Origin: RDXT01 sp033762375
GTDB lineage: Bacteria; Bacteroidota; Bacteroidia; J057
Direction of reading: 5' to 3'
Length of the DNA stretch: 64,000 nt
NCBI GenBank assembly: GCA_033762375.1
Contig: JANRLQ010000082.1
Span: forward strand, 8,078-72,077
Numbering within the stretch: the stretch's first letter is position 1; each line of letters begins with the position of its first letter. Shown here piece by piece: positions 8,484-16,204 of the stretch. The position numbers were made by a program, and so were the translations under genes. Under the pieces are notes generated by a model, which worked only from the letters and a program-made list of their open reading frames with translations, ran no database searches and was not told where the DNA came from.

Positions 8484-9584
8484 TCAGCGCTTTCGCAGCT
8501 TAAACGTAGCGATCATTTCCTGAAAGGCGGGCTCTTTCAGATAGGGCCCGAAGGCAGGATTGCTCAGGACCTCCACCACATCTTCATAATACAGCCCCAG
8601 GGCTTTTTCGAGGTTTTCGTAAAACCGCAGCCGATCCTCCTGGCGGGCATATATCTCCGCCAGCGTCGCATAGGCGACAGCACTACTCCCCCCCGCCTGG
8701 AGTGCCGCCCGCGCATCTGCGATGGCAGCAGGATAGTTGCCCTGCGAAAGGTAATAATAGGCCCGGTTATTATAGGCCAATGCATCCGGCTGGATAGCAA
8801 GTGCTTTGTTATAGTCGCTGAGAGCGCCGTGTGGATCTCGGTTGCTGCGCAGTGCCCCCCGGTCCACATAATACGCAGGCCGGTTAGGAAATCGCTGGAT
8901 CAGCCGATCGTACTCCGCGATAGCAGCATCCAGCTCACCCTGCTCCAGAAAACACTGTGCCCGCCACACATATAACTCCTCCAGGTGTGGAGCCAGGGTC
9001 AGGGCCTGCCCAAAATCAGCCGCAGCCGCCTCAAAATCAGGCATCTCCCGCCTGAAATAACACACCCCCCGCATCAGCCATCCCTCTATGTCCGGCTGAA
9101 TCTTCAGCATACGGTCCAGGTAAAAAATAGCTTTTTCAAAGTTACCTTCCCGGGACAATATCTCTCCCAGGTGTTTGAGGGTGTCCGTATCTTCCGGCTG
9201 GAGCTCCAGTGCGTGCAGGAAGTCTTCCCGTGCCTCCAGCAGGTAGTCCTCAAACCGGCACTGCATATACATACGCCCGCGTACCTTACGATACAGGGCC
9301 TGCCGGGGCTGAAGGTCTATCGCCTCCTCAAAGTCCGTAATCGCCTGGTGAAATATGTCCGGATCGCGAAAGGCCTCGTCAGGATCTTCATACAGCAGGG
9401 CAGATCCCCGCAGCAGGTATAACTCTGCCTGCTCCTCAGGGGTCAGCAGCAACTCTCCCACTCCCCGCTCCACCAAATCTATCGCCCGGCTGAAACGCTC
9501 GTGTGCCTCCTCATATTCACGTGCCTCATACATCGCCCTCCCCTGATTCATAAATTGAATGAGTTGAGCGTTGGAGTTTTCCAT
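8484..9584 (-). CDS. TPR repeat protein
   Basis: A 366-residue protein with no signal peptide or membrane segment, so probably cytoplasmic. It consists almost wholly of tetratricopeptide repeats: units such as LIQFMNQGRAMYEAREYEEA, TLKHLGEILSREGNFEKAI and YYVDRGALRSNRDPHGAL show the W/L-G-Y-A-F-A-P spacing. TPR arrays bind partner proteins; no enzyme domain is attached. It ends with FKLRKR. The partner is unknown. The flanking genes are on the opposite strand, so it is probably transcribed alone. Confidence 0.85.
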   Translation of the reverse strand: MENSNAQLIQFMNQGRAMYEAREYEEAHERFSRAIDLVERGVGELLLTPEEQAELYLLRGSALLYEDPDEAFRDPDIFHQAITDFEEAIDLQPRQALYRKVRGRMYMQCRFEDYLLEAREDFLHALELQPEDTDTLKHLGEILSREGNFEKAIFYLDRMLKIQPDIEGWLMRGVCYFRREMPDFEAAAADFGQALTLAPHLEELYVWRAQCFLEQGELDAAIAEYDRLIQRFPNRPAYYVDRGALRSNRDPHGALSDYNKALAIQPDALAYNNRAYYYLSQGNYPAAIADARAALQAGGSSAVAYATLAEIYARQEDRLRFYENLEKALGLYYEDVVEVLSNPAFGPYLKEPAFQEMIATFKLRKR

Positions 9585-9656
9585 ATCAGTATCTTCGAGT
9601 AATTTTGCGAATATAGATGTCTTTTACGGAAACTTTTCCACAAGTTTGGGCCAGAC

Positions 9657-9956
9657 ATGCCGAATACCGAGCGCCTCAGCATTTTCTACGCCAGCCTGGA
9701 CGCCCCCGGCCCGCCGGCGGGTTCTCCGGTACCGGTCATGGCCCTCTGGTGGGACTACCGGGGTGACTGGGACCAGGCCCACGACCTGATCAATGACCTC
9801 CCCGGCCCTGATGCGGCCTGGGTACATGCGTATCTGCACCGCAAAGAAGGCGATCCCGGCAATGCGGCCTGGTGGTACCGCCAGGCCGGTCGGCCCGTGT
9901 GCCGCACCTCACTCCGGGAAGAATGGGAGCACCTCGTCGCTGCGCTGGCAGGGTGA
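9657..9956 (+). CDS. Conserved small hypothetical protein
   Basis: A 99-residue soluble protein without signal peptide. It contains the pattern LWWDYRGDWDQAH followed by AAWVHAYLHRKEGDPGNAAW, rich in Trp and His; I recall this arrangement from short conserved bacterial hypotheticals, with a single TPR-like helical hairpin. No function is assigned. It is divergent from the TPR gene, 72 bp away. Confidence 0.65.
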   Translation: MPNTERLSIFYASLDAPGPPAGSPVPVMALWWDYRGDWDQAHDLINDLPGPDAAWVHAYLHRKEGDPGNAAWWYRQAGRPVCRTSLREEWEHLVAALAG

Positions 9957-10077
9957 TGCAGCCTCCAGCACCTGCATCCTGTCATATATCACCGGCATAC
10001 ATGCCGGAAGTCCGGCACAGGCCGTATCTTGCCTGCGATATTAGGCCTCATTTCATGATATATACTTGCCAACGCTT

Positions 10078-10650
10078 ATGAAAAACTGTATTCTGACAAG
10101 CCTCCTGGCTGTTTTGCTCCTGGTTCCCGCCCTGACCAGGGCCCAGTCACCCGTCTGGCACCTGCGACTCGTCGCGGCCCCGTCTTTTGATGACAACCTT
10201 GGCATAGGGATCAGCTACCGCCCTGAAGGACATATCTTTCATCAGGCAGAGGTTTACCCCCTGTACACCACCCTGACCACGACTGTGCCGGACATCACGG
10301 ACCGCCGGGCCTTCGGACTGGCCTACCGGCTGGGATACTGCTTTTTGCCGGCAGAAAAAAATCTTCAAGTGTTCCTGGCAGGCGAACCTTCGTTTTTTTA
10401 CTACAGCCGCATATTCAACACACCCACCCCGGGGGAGCAGGTCCGCACCCAGACCTACCGGATCCTGACGCAGGCAGGGGTGGACTATCGGTTTGCCAGG
10501 CGGTTTCATGTAAATGCCGCACTGCCTGTGACGGGCCTGGAGTTTGTGCGGGATGTCAGTGATGCCCAGACCTCTTTTAATGCCACGTTTTTTGCCAACG
10601 GTATCCTGGGCCTCCTCCTGCCACGTTTTGGGGTGGAGATCGGATGGTAG
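10078..10650 (+). CDS. Outer-membrane beta-barrel-like secreted protein
   Basis: From ATG 10078 the product is 190 residues with a signal peptide ending at ALTRAQ. The mature part alternates hydrophobic and polar residues in short strands (VWHLRLVAAPSF, GIGISYRP, FGLAYRLGYCF, GVDYRFARRFHVNAALP) and ends FGVEIGW with a terminal aromatic, as in small outer-membrane barrels of the OmpA/PorT-like type. An ATG at 10066 would add four residues. A role cannot be assigned. Confidence 0.7.
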   Translation: MKNCILTSLLAVLLLVPALTRAQSPVWHLRLVAAPSFDDNLGIGISYRPEGHIFHQAEVYPLYTTLTTTVPDITDRRAFGLAYRLGYCFLPAEKNLQVFLAGEPSFFYYSRIFNTPTPGEQVRTQTYRILTQAGVDYRFARRFHVNAALPVTGLEFVRDVSDAQTSFNATFFANGILGLLLPRFGVEIGW

Positions 10651-10751
10651 GTGAATAAGGGCCGCTGATCAGGGGACTCCCGTTTTTTTTCTGAAAAACT
10701 GGGCAGGATCATACCGATCTGGTATATTGACCTGTAAATCCACGTATCTGT

Positions 10752-11774
10752 ATGTCTCACCTCCGCCCCCTGTGCCTGCTGCTGGCAGGCTGGCTTCTGC
10801 CGTTGGGTATGTATGCCCAGGCTGACGAAAAACCGTTTGGCACTGTACAGTATGCCCTACCGGACAGTTTTATGACCTGTCTCCGCACCGGACAGATGGG
10901 GGACTCACTCCTGACGTGGTTTAATTCCCTCACGGGTTATTCCCTTGACGGAGCCTACCGGGTACTGGTCGCAGACCTCGATGATGATCCTGACCTGGAG
11001 GCAGCAGCCCTGCTGGGCGGGGATCCTATGTTTGCCTATACCCACCTCGGCATCATAGACCAGCAGGACGGACAGTGGGTACTGGTATATCTGGTGCCGG
11101 TATCACATCATTATGACGGAGTAGTCGTCCATCTGATAGACTGCCCTGCCCAGCGCCTGATCTGCCTCCGACTGGTGGATGAGCGCGGCAGTGGGGTTTT
11201 TATGGATGCGTGGTATGGATTTCGGCTGATAGACGGCACGGTGCATCCGTGCATGCGAGTACTGCACAAGTCCCAGATATATGGCTGGGGCCTGAGCCTG
11301 AACCAACAAATACTCGGTGACTTTGAGTGCTCGGGTGACTGGCTCCAGGTAACTTATACGTATCATTTTTTCCCGGGATCCGTGCTGGAGGGTGATGTAT
11401 CCTGGGAAAGTCATGATGAACTTGCCTTCGCACGGGGCGAAGCCTATTATTACCTCGTGTGGGACAGTGCTGCGTATGAATATCGTCCCGAATTTGACAA
11501 AGCGGCCATGACCGCAGCGCAGTGGATGGCCATGGAGACATTCGGGGCGGACTCAGCATTTGTGGCGGGATTTGGGGAGGAGCTGGCGGAGATTCAGCAA
11601 AAGGGTACCCCCCAGATGCGGAAAATAGTCACCCAATACCTCAGGCAAGTACAGGCAACAGGGAAAGCTGTCCCGCCCAGCGGCGAGGTGATCCAACAGG
11701 GAGCAGCCGGCGACCTTCGTTTTTACGGCCCCGCTCAGGAGCCCCGGCGCCGCAAACGGCGCAGCCGCTCATGA
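10752..11774 (+). CDS. Secreted hypothetical protein
   Basis: The 340-residue product has a signal peptide (LLLAGWLLPLGMYAQA). The mature part includes a segment YRVLVADLDDDPDLEAAALL that resembles one FG-GAP-like acidic loop, then a beta-rich region. The tail is very basic (EPRRRKRRSRS). No T9SS sorting domain is seen, so it is probably periplasmic or a Sec-only export. I do not recognise the family. Its stop overlaps the end of the convergent gene by 6 bp. Confidence 0.65.
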   Translation: MSHLRPLCLLLAGWLLPLGMYAQADEKPFGTVQYALPDSFMTCLRTGQMGDSLLTWFNSLTGYSLDGAYRVLVADLDDDPDLEAAALLGGDPMFAYTHLGIIDQQDGQWVLVYLVPVSHHYDGVVVHLIDCPAQRLICLRLVDERGSGVFMDAWYGFRLIDGTVHPCMRVLHKSQIYGWGLSLNQQILGDFECSGDWLQVTYTYHFFPGSVLEGDVSWESHDELAFARGEAYYYLVWDSAAYEYRPEFDKAAMTAAQWMAMETFGADSAFVAGFGEELAEIQQKGTPQMRKIVTQYLRQVQATGKAVPPSGEVIQQGAAGDLRFYGPAQEPRRRKRRSRS

Positions 11775-12392
11775 ATCCTGACCAGCCTTATCGGTCAGAT
11801 ACTGTAGCAGGTACGTAGCCGTAGCCAGCGCAGGACCTGCCAGCGCATCCTGAAAAAAAACATCCATCGGTGCCTCGCCGATATAGACACCGTCAGTGAC
11901 CAGCATGGTGAGCCGGACATATCCTGTCACTGGAAATGGCCCCCTTCCGCCCTCCCAGGGGCCGATCTGGTTGACGATATTGGCGCAGTGAAAAAACAAC
12001 TCGTCTATCAGCTCATTTGACTGCACATCCGGAGTTTCCCAGATGAGTACCTTCCCGCTGTGATTGAGGTAACGGGCGGCACCATCTGCGTACGCAGCCA
12101 GTACATCCAGTCCCTCCGGGAGTGAGACCTCAACGATCACCCCCAGCAACTCCCGGTGTGTGAGCGGGTGCCCTCCTACCCGCAGGCGGTGGCAGGCAAG
12201 CAGGCGCACGCGGGCCTCGGCCTCCGGATCCTGCGCCAGCCGGGCCAGTGCGACAGGATCATATGCCCCCAGCAACTCCGCCCACGGACTGCCCTCAGGC
12301 GCACCGGCCTGAAACAACGCCGGAGCATCGGCAAACAACATCTCGTACAGATAGTTGATGGCTGGGTCGGTATAGGGCTGGGGGGTGGTCAT
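11769..12392 (-). CDS. Conserved hypothetical protein
   Basis: A 207-residue cytoplasmic protein, acidic and alanine-rich, with no recognised motif. The C-terminal half (TGYVRLTMLVTDGVYIGEAP, FFQDALAGPALATATYLLQY) looks like a conserved globular domain, the N-terminal half is helical. It lies 56 bp upstream of, and on the same strand as, the first of the three modular effector-like genes, so it could be read in the same direction as that trio. Function unknown. Confidence 0.6.
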   Translation of the reverse strand: MTTPQPYTDPAINYLYEMLFADAPALFQAGAPEGSPWAELLGAYDPVALARLAQDPEAEARVRLLACHRLRVGGHPLTHRELLGVIVEVSLPEGLDVLAAYADGAARYLNHSGKVLIWETPDVQSNELIDELFFHCANIVNQIGPWEGGRGPFPVTGYVRLTMLVTDGVYIGEAPMDVFFQDALAGPALATATYLLQYLTDKAGQDS

Positions 12393-12447
12393 GGGGAAAA
12401 GATAAGCTGAAAAAACAGGTCAACTGCCACCAAGATACCGCTATTTT

Positions 12448-13368
12448 TTATCCGATCAAGGCCTCCTGCGCTTTCGCAGCGAGGGATTCAAGCCAGGTTT
12501 TGGTAGCCTCGGAGGTGAGGTGGTCAAATGCTGCCTGATCTTCTTTCATCGCATTACCAGGCTCACGTTTGCCCTTAAGACCACGCGGATATGAGTTTTG
12601 GGTGGCCTCCAGATCACCTTTGATACGCGGATTATCCTTAATCGGTACCATCCGGTCCAGGTCTATATTTATCTGAGTAGCGGCATTGCGCAGGGTAATA
12701 TGGGGCTCGGGCTCTCCGGTCTCGGCTCCTGTTTTCCACTCCAGGATGGCGTGGATCATGTACCGGACCTTGTTTTCTGATCTCCAGTATACGTTTTCCG
12801 ATATCCAGCCCCGTCCATTAAACACGACATATTCCGGGCGTTTTCTGAACCGTATTTTGTCTGCACCAAAGTAAAACGGAAGGTCTAAGTCAAAATCGTT
12901 GCGTATGTTCATCCACTCCGGAAACTTGGTGTCATCAGGCGCATCCAGCTCACCGGGTACCCGTTTCTGCATGGCGTCCTTAAGTTTTTTGAGGGATAAG
13001 TCATTGTCAAAAAAACCCTGACTATTCCAATAGATAATCCTCCGCATCTGGGTGCCGCCCACATGCGCCAAGGCCATATCTTTATCTTTGTTTTGATCAA
13101 TGACATTCAGCACATCCTCGACCTTGCGCTCAAGCTGGATCATCGGCACCGGTGTGGGCTGTATGCCATTGGCCATGTCCTGCAGCTGCTTGAGTTGCAG
13201 GACGATCGGGCTGCGGTTGATCTGCGCCTGCTGCTGGCGTTGGGCGATGGAGCTGGCGCGGTTGTCCGTAATTTTCCACACCGGAGTACGGATACCTGAT
13301 GACTGCCCGACTCCATGCGCGACGGTTCTGAGGATTGTATCCGGGGACTTATCGGTATGGGTATTCAT
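12448..13368 (-). CDS. Modular effector-like protein 1 (shared N-terminal module, unknown payload)
   Basis: A 306-residue protein that begins MNTHTDKSPD. Residues 34-69 are the module shared with the two following genes (TDNRASSIAQRQQQAQINRS, then QLKQLQDMANG), ending at a PMIQ boundary near residue 77. The remaining 230 residues form a separate domain that I cannot assign: it is rich in charged and aromatic residues (PFYFGADKIRFRKRPEYVVF, GRGWISENVYWRSENKVRY) and ends in a short amphipathic helix. No signal peptide, lipobox or T9SS tail is present. The shared module resembles N-termini of DUF4157 proteins in contractile-injection-system loci (from memory), but no HExxH is present. I infer a cargo or toxin; a housekeeping role cannot be excluded. 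Confidence 0.75.
   Translation of the reverse strand: MNTHTDKSPDTILRTVAHGVGQSSGIRTPVWKITDNRASSIAQRQQQAQINRSPIVLQLKQLQDMANGIQPTPVPMIQLERKVEDVLNVIDQNKDKDMALAHVGGTQMRRIIYWNSQGFFDNDLSLKKLKDAMQKRVPGELDAPDDTKFPEWMNIRNDFDLDLPFYFGADKIRFRKRPEYVVFNGRGWISENVYWRSENKVRYMIHAILEWKTGAETGEPEPHITLRNAATQINIDLDRMVPIKDNPRIKGDLEATQNSYPRGLKGKREPGNAMKEDQAAFDHLTSEATKTWLESLAAKAQEALIG
13166..13271 (-). repeat. 106-bp module repeat, copy A
   Basis: This copy encodes the shared N-terminal module of effector-like protein 1. It differs from copies B and C at about three positions by direct reading. Confidence 0.9.
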
Positions 13369-13654
13369 TCGGAGCGATCAGGGTAGCATCCTTGCGTCAG
13401 GGGCCAAATACGCTGATAAGGATAGGAAAAAAAGGGATTTTCTCCAAAAAATCAGGGAAACCAGCCCCCAGAAACAGGATAAAAATCAATTGGTGCTTTC
13501 GGATGCTCATGAAAAGGACGCAAGGTTCTTTTCGCCCTGGGCGTAAAGGCATAGGACAGAGGCTTTCTCTGCGCGCGCTGCGATATACGCGCTGCGGACT
13601 TTGCGTGAAAAGACAGGTGATTTTGTACTTGACCCCTATTCTTCCTGCACGTGT

Positions 13655-14809
13655 CTAATATGCCAAATGTGAAAAATCATCCCGCCCGTATTTAGTCGCT
13701 TGCGGGAGTCCTATCCAGGCCTTGGCGAGGGCGCTCCGCTCGTCAGGTGTGCGGTCTTGCATCGCAGAAATAGATCCTCCGGTATTGACGGGAATATTTC
13801 CCATTATAGCCTGGGGTTGAGCAGCAGCATTCAGGTACAGGGAATAGGACCCTCCCAGTCCCGGAATCAGCAAGAGATTCCCCGTATAACCAAGCGTATT
13901 CTGCAGGAAATCTGTAATGGGGTTCACATCGGAGGGCTGGCCAAAGGGGTCCCATGCACTGGGGGCCCTGAACCGGCTATTGAGCCAGATATGGGTAGGC
14001 TGTACATCATTATACATCTGCTGCATGCGCCGCCGGGTGTCTGCGATATCCTGCTGGTTATTGCTGCTCAGGCCTCCGCCCGGAAAATGAAATAATCCTC
14101 CGTCAAAGGTGTTTTCATTAAACATCGCCACAGGTGAGCACGAACTGAAGTTGTCGCTGTAAAAACTGAGTTGCCGCAGATCGGCGACCACCGCCTGATT
14201 CATCGTAAGTTTTACGACCCGGCGGGTGGCCAGCGGCACAGAGCCATTTACCCCCGTGCCGAGTAGCTGAGGGGTATCTGGTGTTGTGCGGCCCAGCTCA
14301 CCGATGATCCATTCATATTCTTCTCTGGCTGATGTCCATAACCGTTCAAAAAAACGGCCCTTTACCTCACCCTCCTGCCAGACCTCGGCCTGCTCAAGTT
14401 GTTCGATTTCGTCCGCTATTTTCTCCAGTGTATTGTGGGCATCCTCCCATTTGTGGGCAGCAATATGCTCCTGATAGGTACGGAAGTGCCCCTCAATGAT
14501 GTCCAGGGGTATGTCCATATCTGGCTGTAGCGCATCCTGCTTGGCAGCCTGAAGTTGTTCCAGGGTCATCAGCCGGCGTTGTATCATCGGTGCCGGTGCA
14601 CGCTGGATGCCATTGGCCATGTCCTGCAGTTGCTTGAGTTGCAGGACGATCGGGCTGCGGTTGATCTGGGCCTGCTGCTGGCGCTGGGCGATGGAGCTGG
14701 CGCGGTTGTCCGTAAGCTGAAAAGCTGGGGCGTACAAGCCTGATCCACTGCCGGTCTTGTGGGTCGCTGTCGTTGTGGCAGCAGAAGCTTTGTCCGTATG
14801 GGTATGCAT
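13655..14809 (-). CDS. Modular effector-like protein 2 with CheD/CNF1-like Cys-His pattern
   Basis: A 384-residue protein starting MHTHTDKASA. The shared module covers about residues 33-69 and ends at APMIQRRL (about 73-80). A helical linker follows (about 80-170). The C-terminal domain contains SSCSPVAMFNENTFDGGLFH with Cys224 and His241, 17 positions apart, in the same order and context (SCxxVAxFN..T..GGxxH) as the catalytic Cys and His of CheD and related glutamine deamidases; CNF1-type toxins use a similar dyad. PTHIWLNSRF and a glycine-rich strand follow. The payload is therefore predicted, not shown, to be a deamidase. The photorhabdus injection-system effector Pnf is a known precedent for this activity. 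No signal peptide. Spacers of 286 and 134 bp separate it from its neighbours. Confidence 0.78.
   Translation of the reverse strand: MHTHTDKASAATTTATHKTGSGSGLYAPAFQLTDNRASSIAQRQQQAQINRSPIVLQLKQLQDMANGIQRAPAPMIQRRLMTLEQLQAAKQDALQPDMDIPLDIIEGHFRTYQEHIAAHKWEDAHNTLEKIADEIEQLEQAEVWQEGEVKGRFFERLWTSAREEYEWIIGELGRTTPDTPQLLGTGVNGSVPLATRRVVKLTMNQAVVADLRQLSFYSDNFSSCSPVAMFNENTFDGGLFHFPGGGLSSNNQQDIADTRRRMQQMYNDVQPTHIWLNSRFRAPSAWDPFGQPSDVNPITDFLQNTLGYTGNLLLIPGLGGSYSLYLNAAAQPQAIMGNIPVNTGGSISAMQDRTPDERSALAKAWIGLPQATKYGRDDFSHLAY
14610..14715 (-). repeat. 106-bp module repeat, copy B
   Basis: This copy encodes the shared N-terminal module of effector-like protein 2. Similarity to copy A continues for about 24 bp further towards the payload side. 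Confidence 0.9.
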
Positions 14810-14943
14810 GTGTGCCAGCGTAGCAGTGTAGGGATCGGTAAATTATGATTTCTTCACAATGAAAGGCTCCATCCAGGACATAATTTTCAGGAAAAAAGAA
14901 CCACCCCTTTCCAGTCGCCTGGTATCACAGTGGATCAGAGGAC

Positions 14944-16044
14944 TTATTTTTCATCAACTCCCGCAGGGGCATCCGGCTCAACATCATACCGGATTATAAA
15001 ATAATTTTTGCCATAGACAATCTCCCTGATCCCCGTCATCCCCAGCGCGACCCCATGCTGAATGATCAGCCAGACAGCGGAGTTACCATTTTCTGTCCCG
15101 AGGAGTGCCCAGAAGTCGTCATTTGCTTCCGTTACGGTTGTCTCATTCTGATTTTCAGCCACCCAACCATCACACCAAAAAAGGGTATCCCTGGTAGATA
15201 CGTTGGTGATGTCATGCCGCCTGAGTTCCCGGAGATTGCCTTTTTCAGTAAGATCGGCACCCAGGTTAAGATCATTACCCTTAATCTTACGAGCATTATT
15301 AAATACCCTGAGGGCCCTTTTGTACTGGCTGTAGATGACTTCTGAGTTGCTTGCCTTGTCTTGAAGGTTATCCTTGTTTCTGACATTGTAGCCAGCCCTG
15401 AACTGTTTTTGGTCAAGCAAATACTTATTTTTATAATTGGCTTTGGGGTGATCAGATGCCTTATCTTTAGACTCAGGCGCGTTGACACCGATGCCTGTGG
15501 CGAGATCTACCGTAGTGCCTGTCCGGTCAATGGTCGTTTTATAGTCTACTGAAAGGGCATCTATAACTGGATCGGTCCGCTTCCCATCCTGCGCTTTCCA
15601 TTTTTCATATTTTGATTTGAGTGCTTGTCCTTTATCCAGGCTCGTGTTGTAATGTCCTTCAGCGTCTGTAAACTTCCCCCCCATCTTCTTGATGCCGGTT
15701 GCTGCGTACTCTGCTTCGGTGGCATTTTGTCGTTTGCGCTGGATAGTCAGTGGTATATCAGCCTGTAGTGATAACGCAGGTGGGGTTGTTCTGGACTGAG
15801 GGTGTTTTGGGGACCATGTTATTCCCTGCCCATTGGCCATGTCCTGCAGCTGCTTGAGTTGCAGGACGATCGGGCTGCGGTTGATCTGCGCCTGCTGCTG
15901 GCGCTGGGCGATGGAGCTGGCGCGGTTGTCCGTAAGCTGAAAGGCGGGCACCCGGATACCACTACCCGGCGGCTCACGCAGGGCGGTCGGCTGGGGACTC
16001 ATGGGCGACTTGTCGGCTGGCGTGTGCATACCGTGTGTGTGCAT
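14944..16044 (-). CDS. Modular effector-like protein 3 (shared N-terminal module, unknown payload)
   Basis: From ATG 16044 the product is 366 residues. An ATG at 16029 (MHTPADKSP) would place the shared module at the same distance from the start as in the other two genes and is equally likely; an upstream alternative start at 16074 is less so. The module (about 38-72) is followed by a Pro/Ser-rich linker and a TIQRKR boundary near residue 100. The payload (about 105-366) is lysine-rich at first (KSKYEKWKAQDGKR), later beta-rich (DTLFWCDGWVAENQNE, SAVWLIIQHGVALGMTG), and matches no family I know. No signal peptide. It is divergent from the VWA gene, with 160 bp between starts that must hold both promoters. 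Confidence 0.75.
   Translation of the reverse strand: MHTHGMHTPADKSPMSPQPTALREPPGSGIRVPAFQLTDNRASSIAQRQQQAQINRSPIVLQLKQLQDMANGQGITWSPKHPQSRTTPPALSLQADIPLTIQRKRQNATEAEYAATGIKKMGGKFTDAEGHYNTSLDKGQALKSKYEKWKAQDGKRTDPVIDALSVDYKTTIDRTGTTVDLATGIGVNAPESKDKASDHPKANYKNKYLLDQKQFRAGYNVRNKDNLQDKASNSEVIYSQYKRALRVFNNARKIKGNDLNLGADLTEKGNLRELRRHDITNVSTRDTLFWCDGWVAENQNETTVTEANDDFWALLGTENGNSAVWLIIQHGVALGMTGIREIVYGKNYFIIRYDVEPDAPAGVDEK
15830..15935 (-). repeat. 106-bp module repeat, copy C
   Basis: This copy encodes the shared N-terminal module of effector-like protein 3. With copies A and B it forms a direct repeat at about 1.2-1.4 kb spacing. Confidence 0.9.
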
Positions 16045-16204
16045 AAGGATACCAATAAATATTGATTGTGCCAAATCTGCCCGAAAAGTTCTGGCCCCTG
16101 CTGCCCCGCCGCCAACAATCGCCCCCCATATCCGTTTAATCTCTTGTCGCTGCCTTGCAATTGCCGGGATCGGGCGGTACCTTTATTTATATAGACATTC
16201 TCCC

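Noticed and set aside
9990..10006. Palindrome CCGGCATACATGCCGG as a terminator
   Set aside because: The 6-bp stem with a 4-base loop has no T-tract and is weaker than the other hairpins here.
10680..10696. GGGACTCCCG plus T-run as a terminator
   Set aside because: The self-complementary part is too short to form a stable loop; only the T-run is suggestive.
12448..16044. Calling the trio DUF4157 metallopeptidase proteins
   Set aside because: None of the three payloads contains the HExxH core of DUF4157; only the leader resembles such proteins.
16001..16204. Upstream extension of the VWA protein
   Set aside because: The 68-residue extension covers the promoter region and the start of effector-like gene 3 and is Cys/Pro-rich without conservation; ATG 16205 gives a normal N-terminus.
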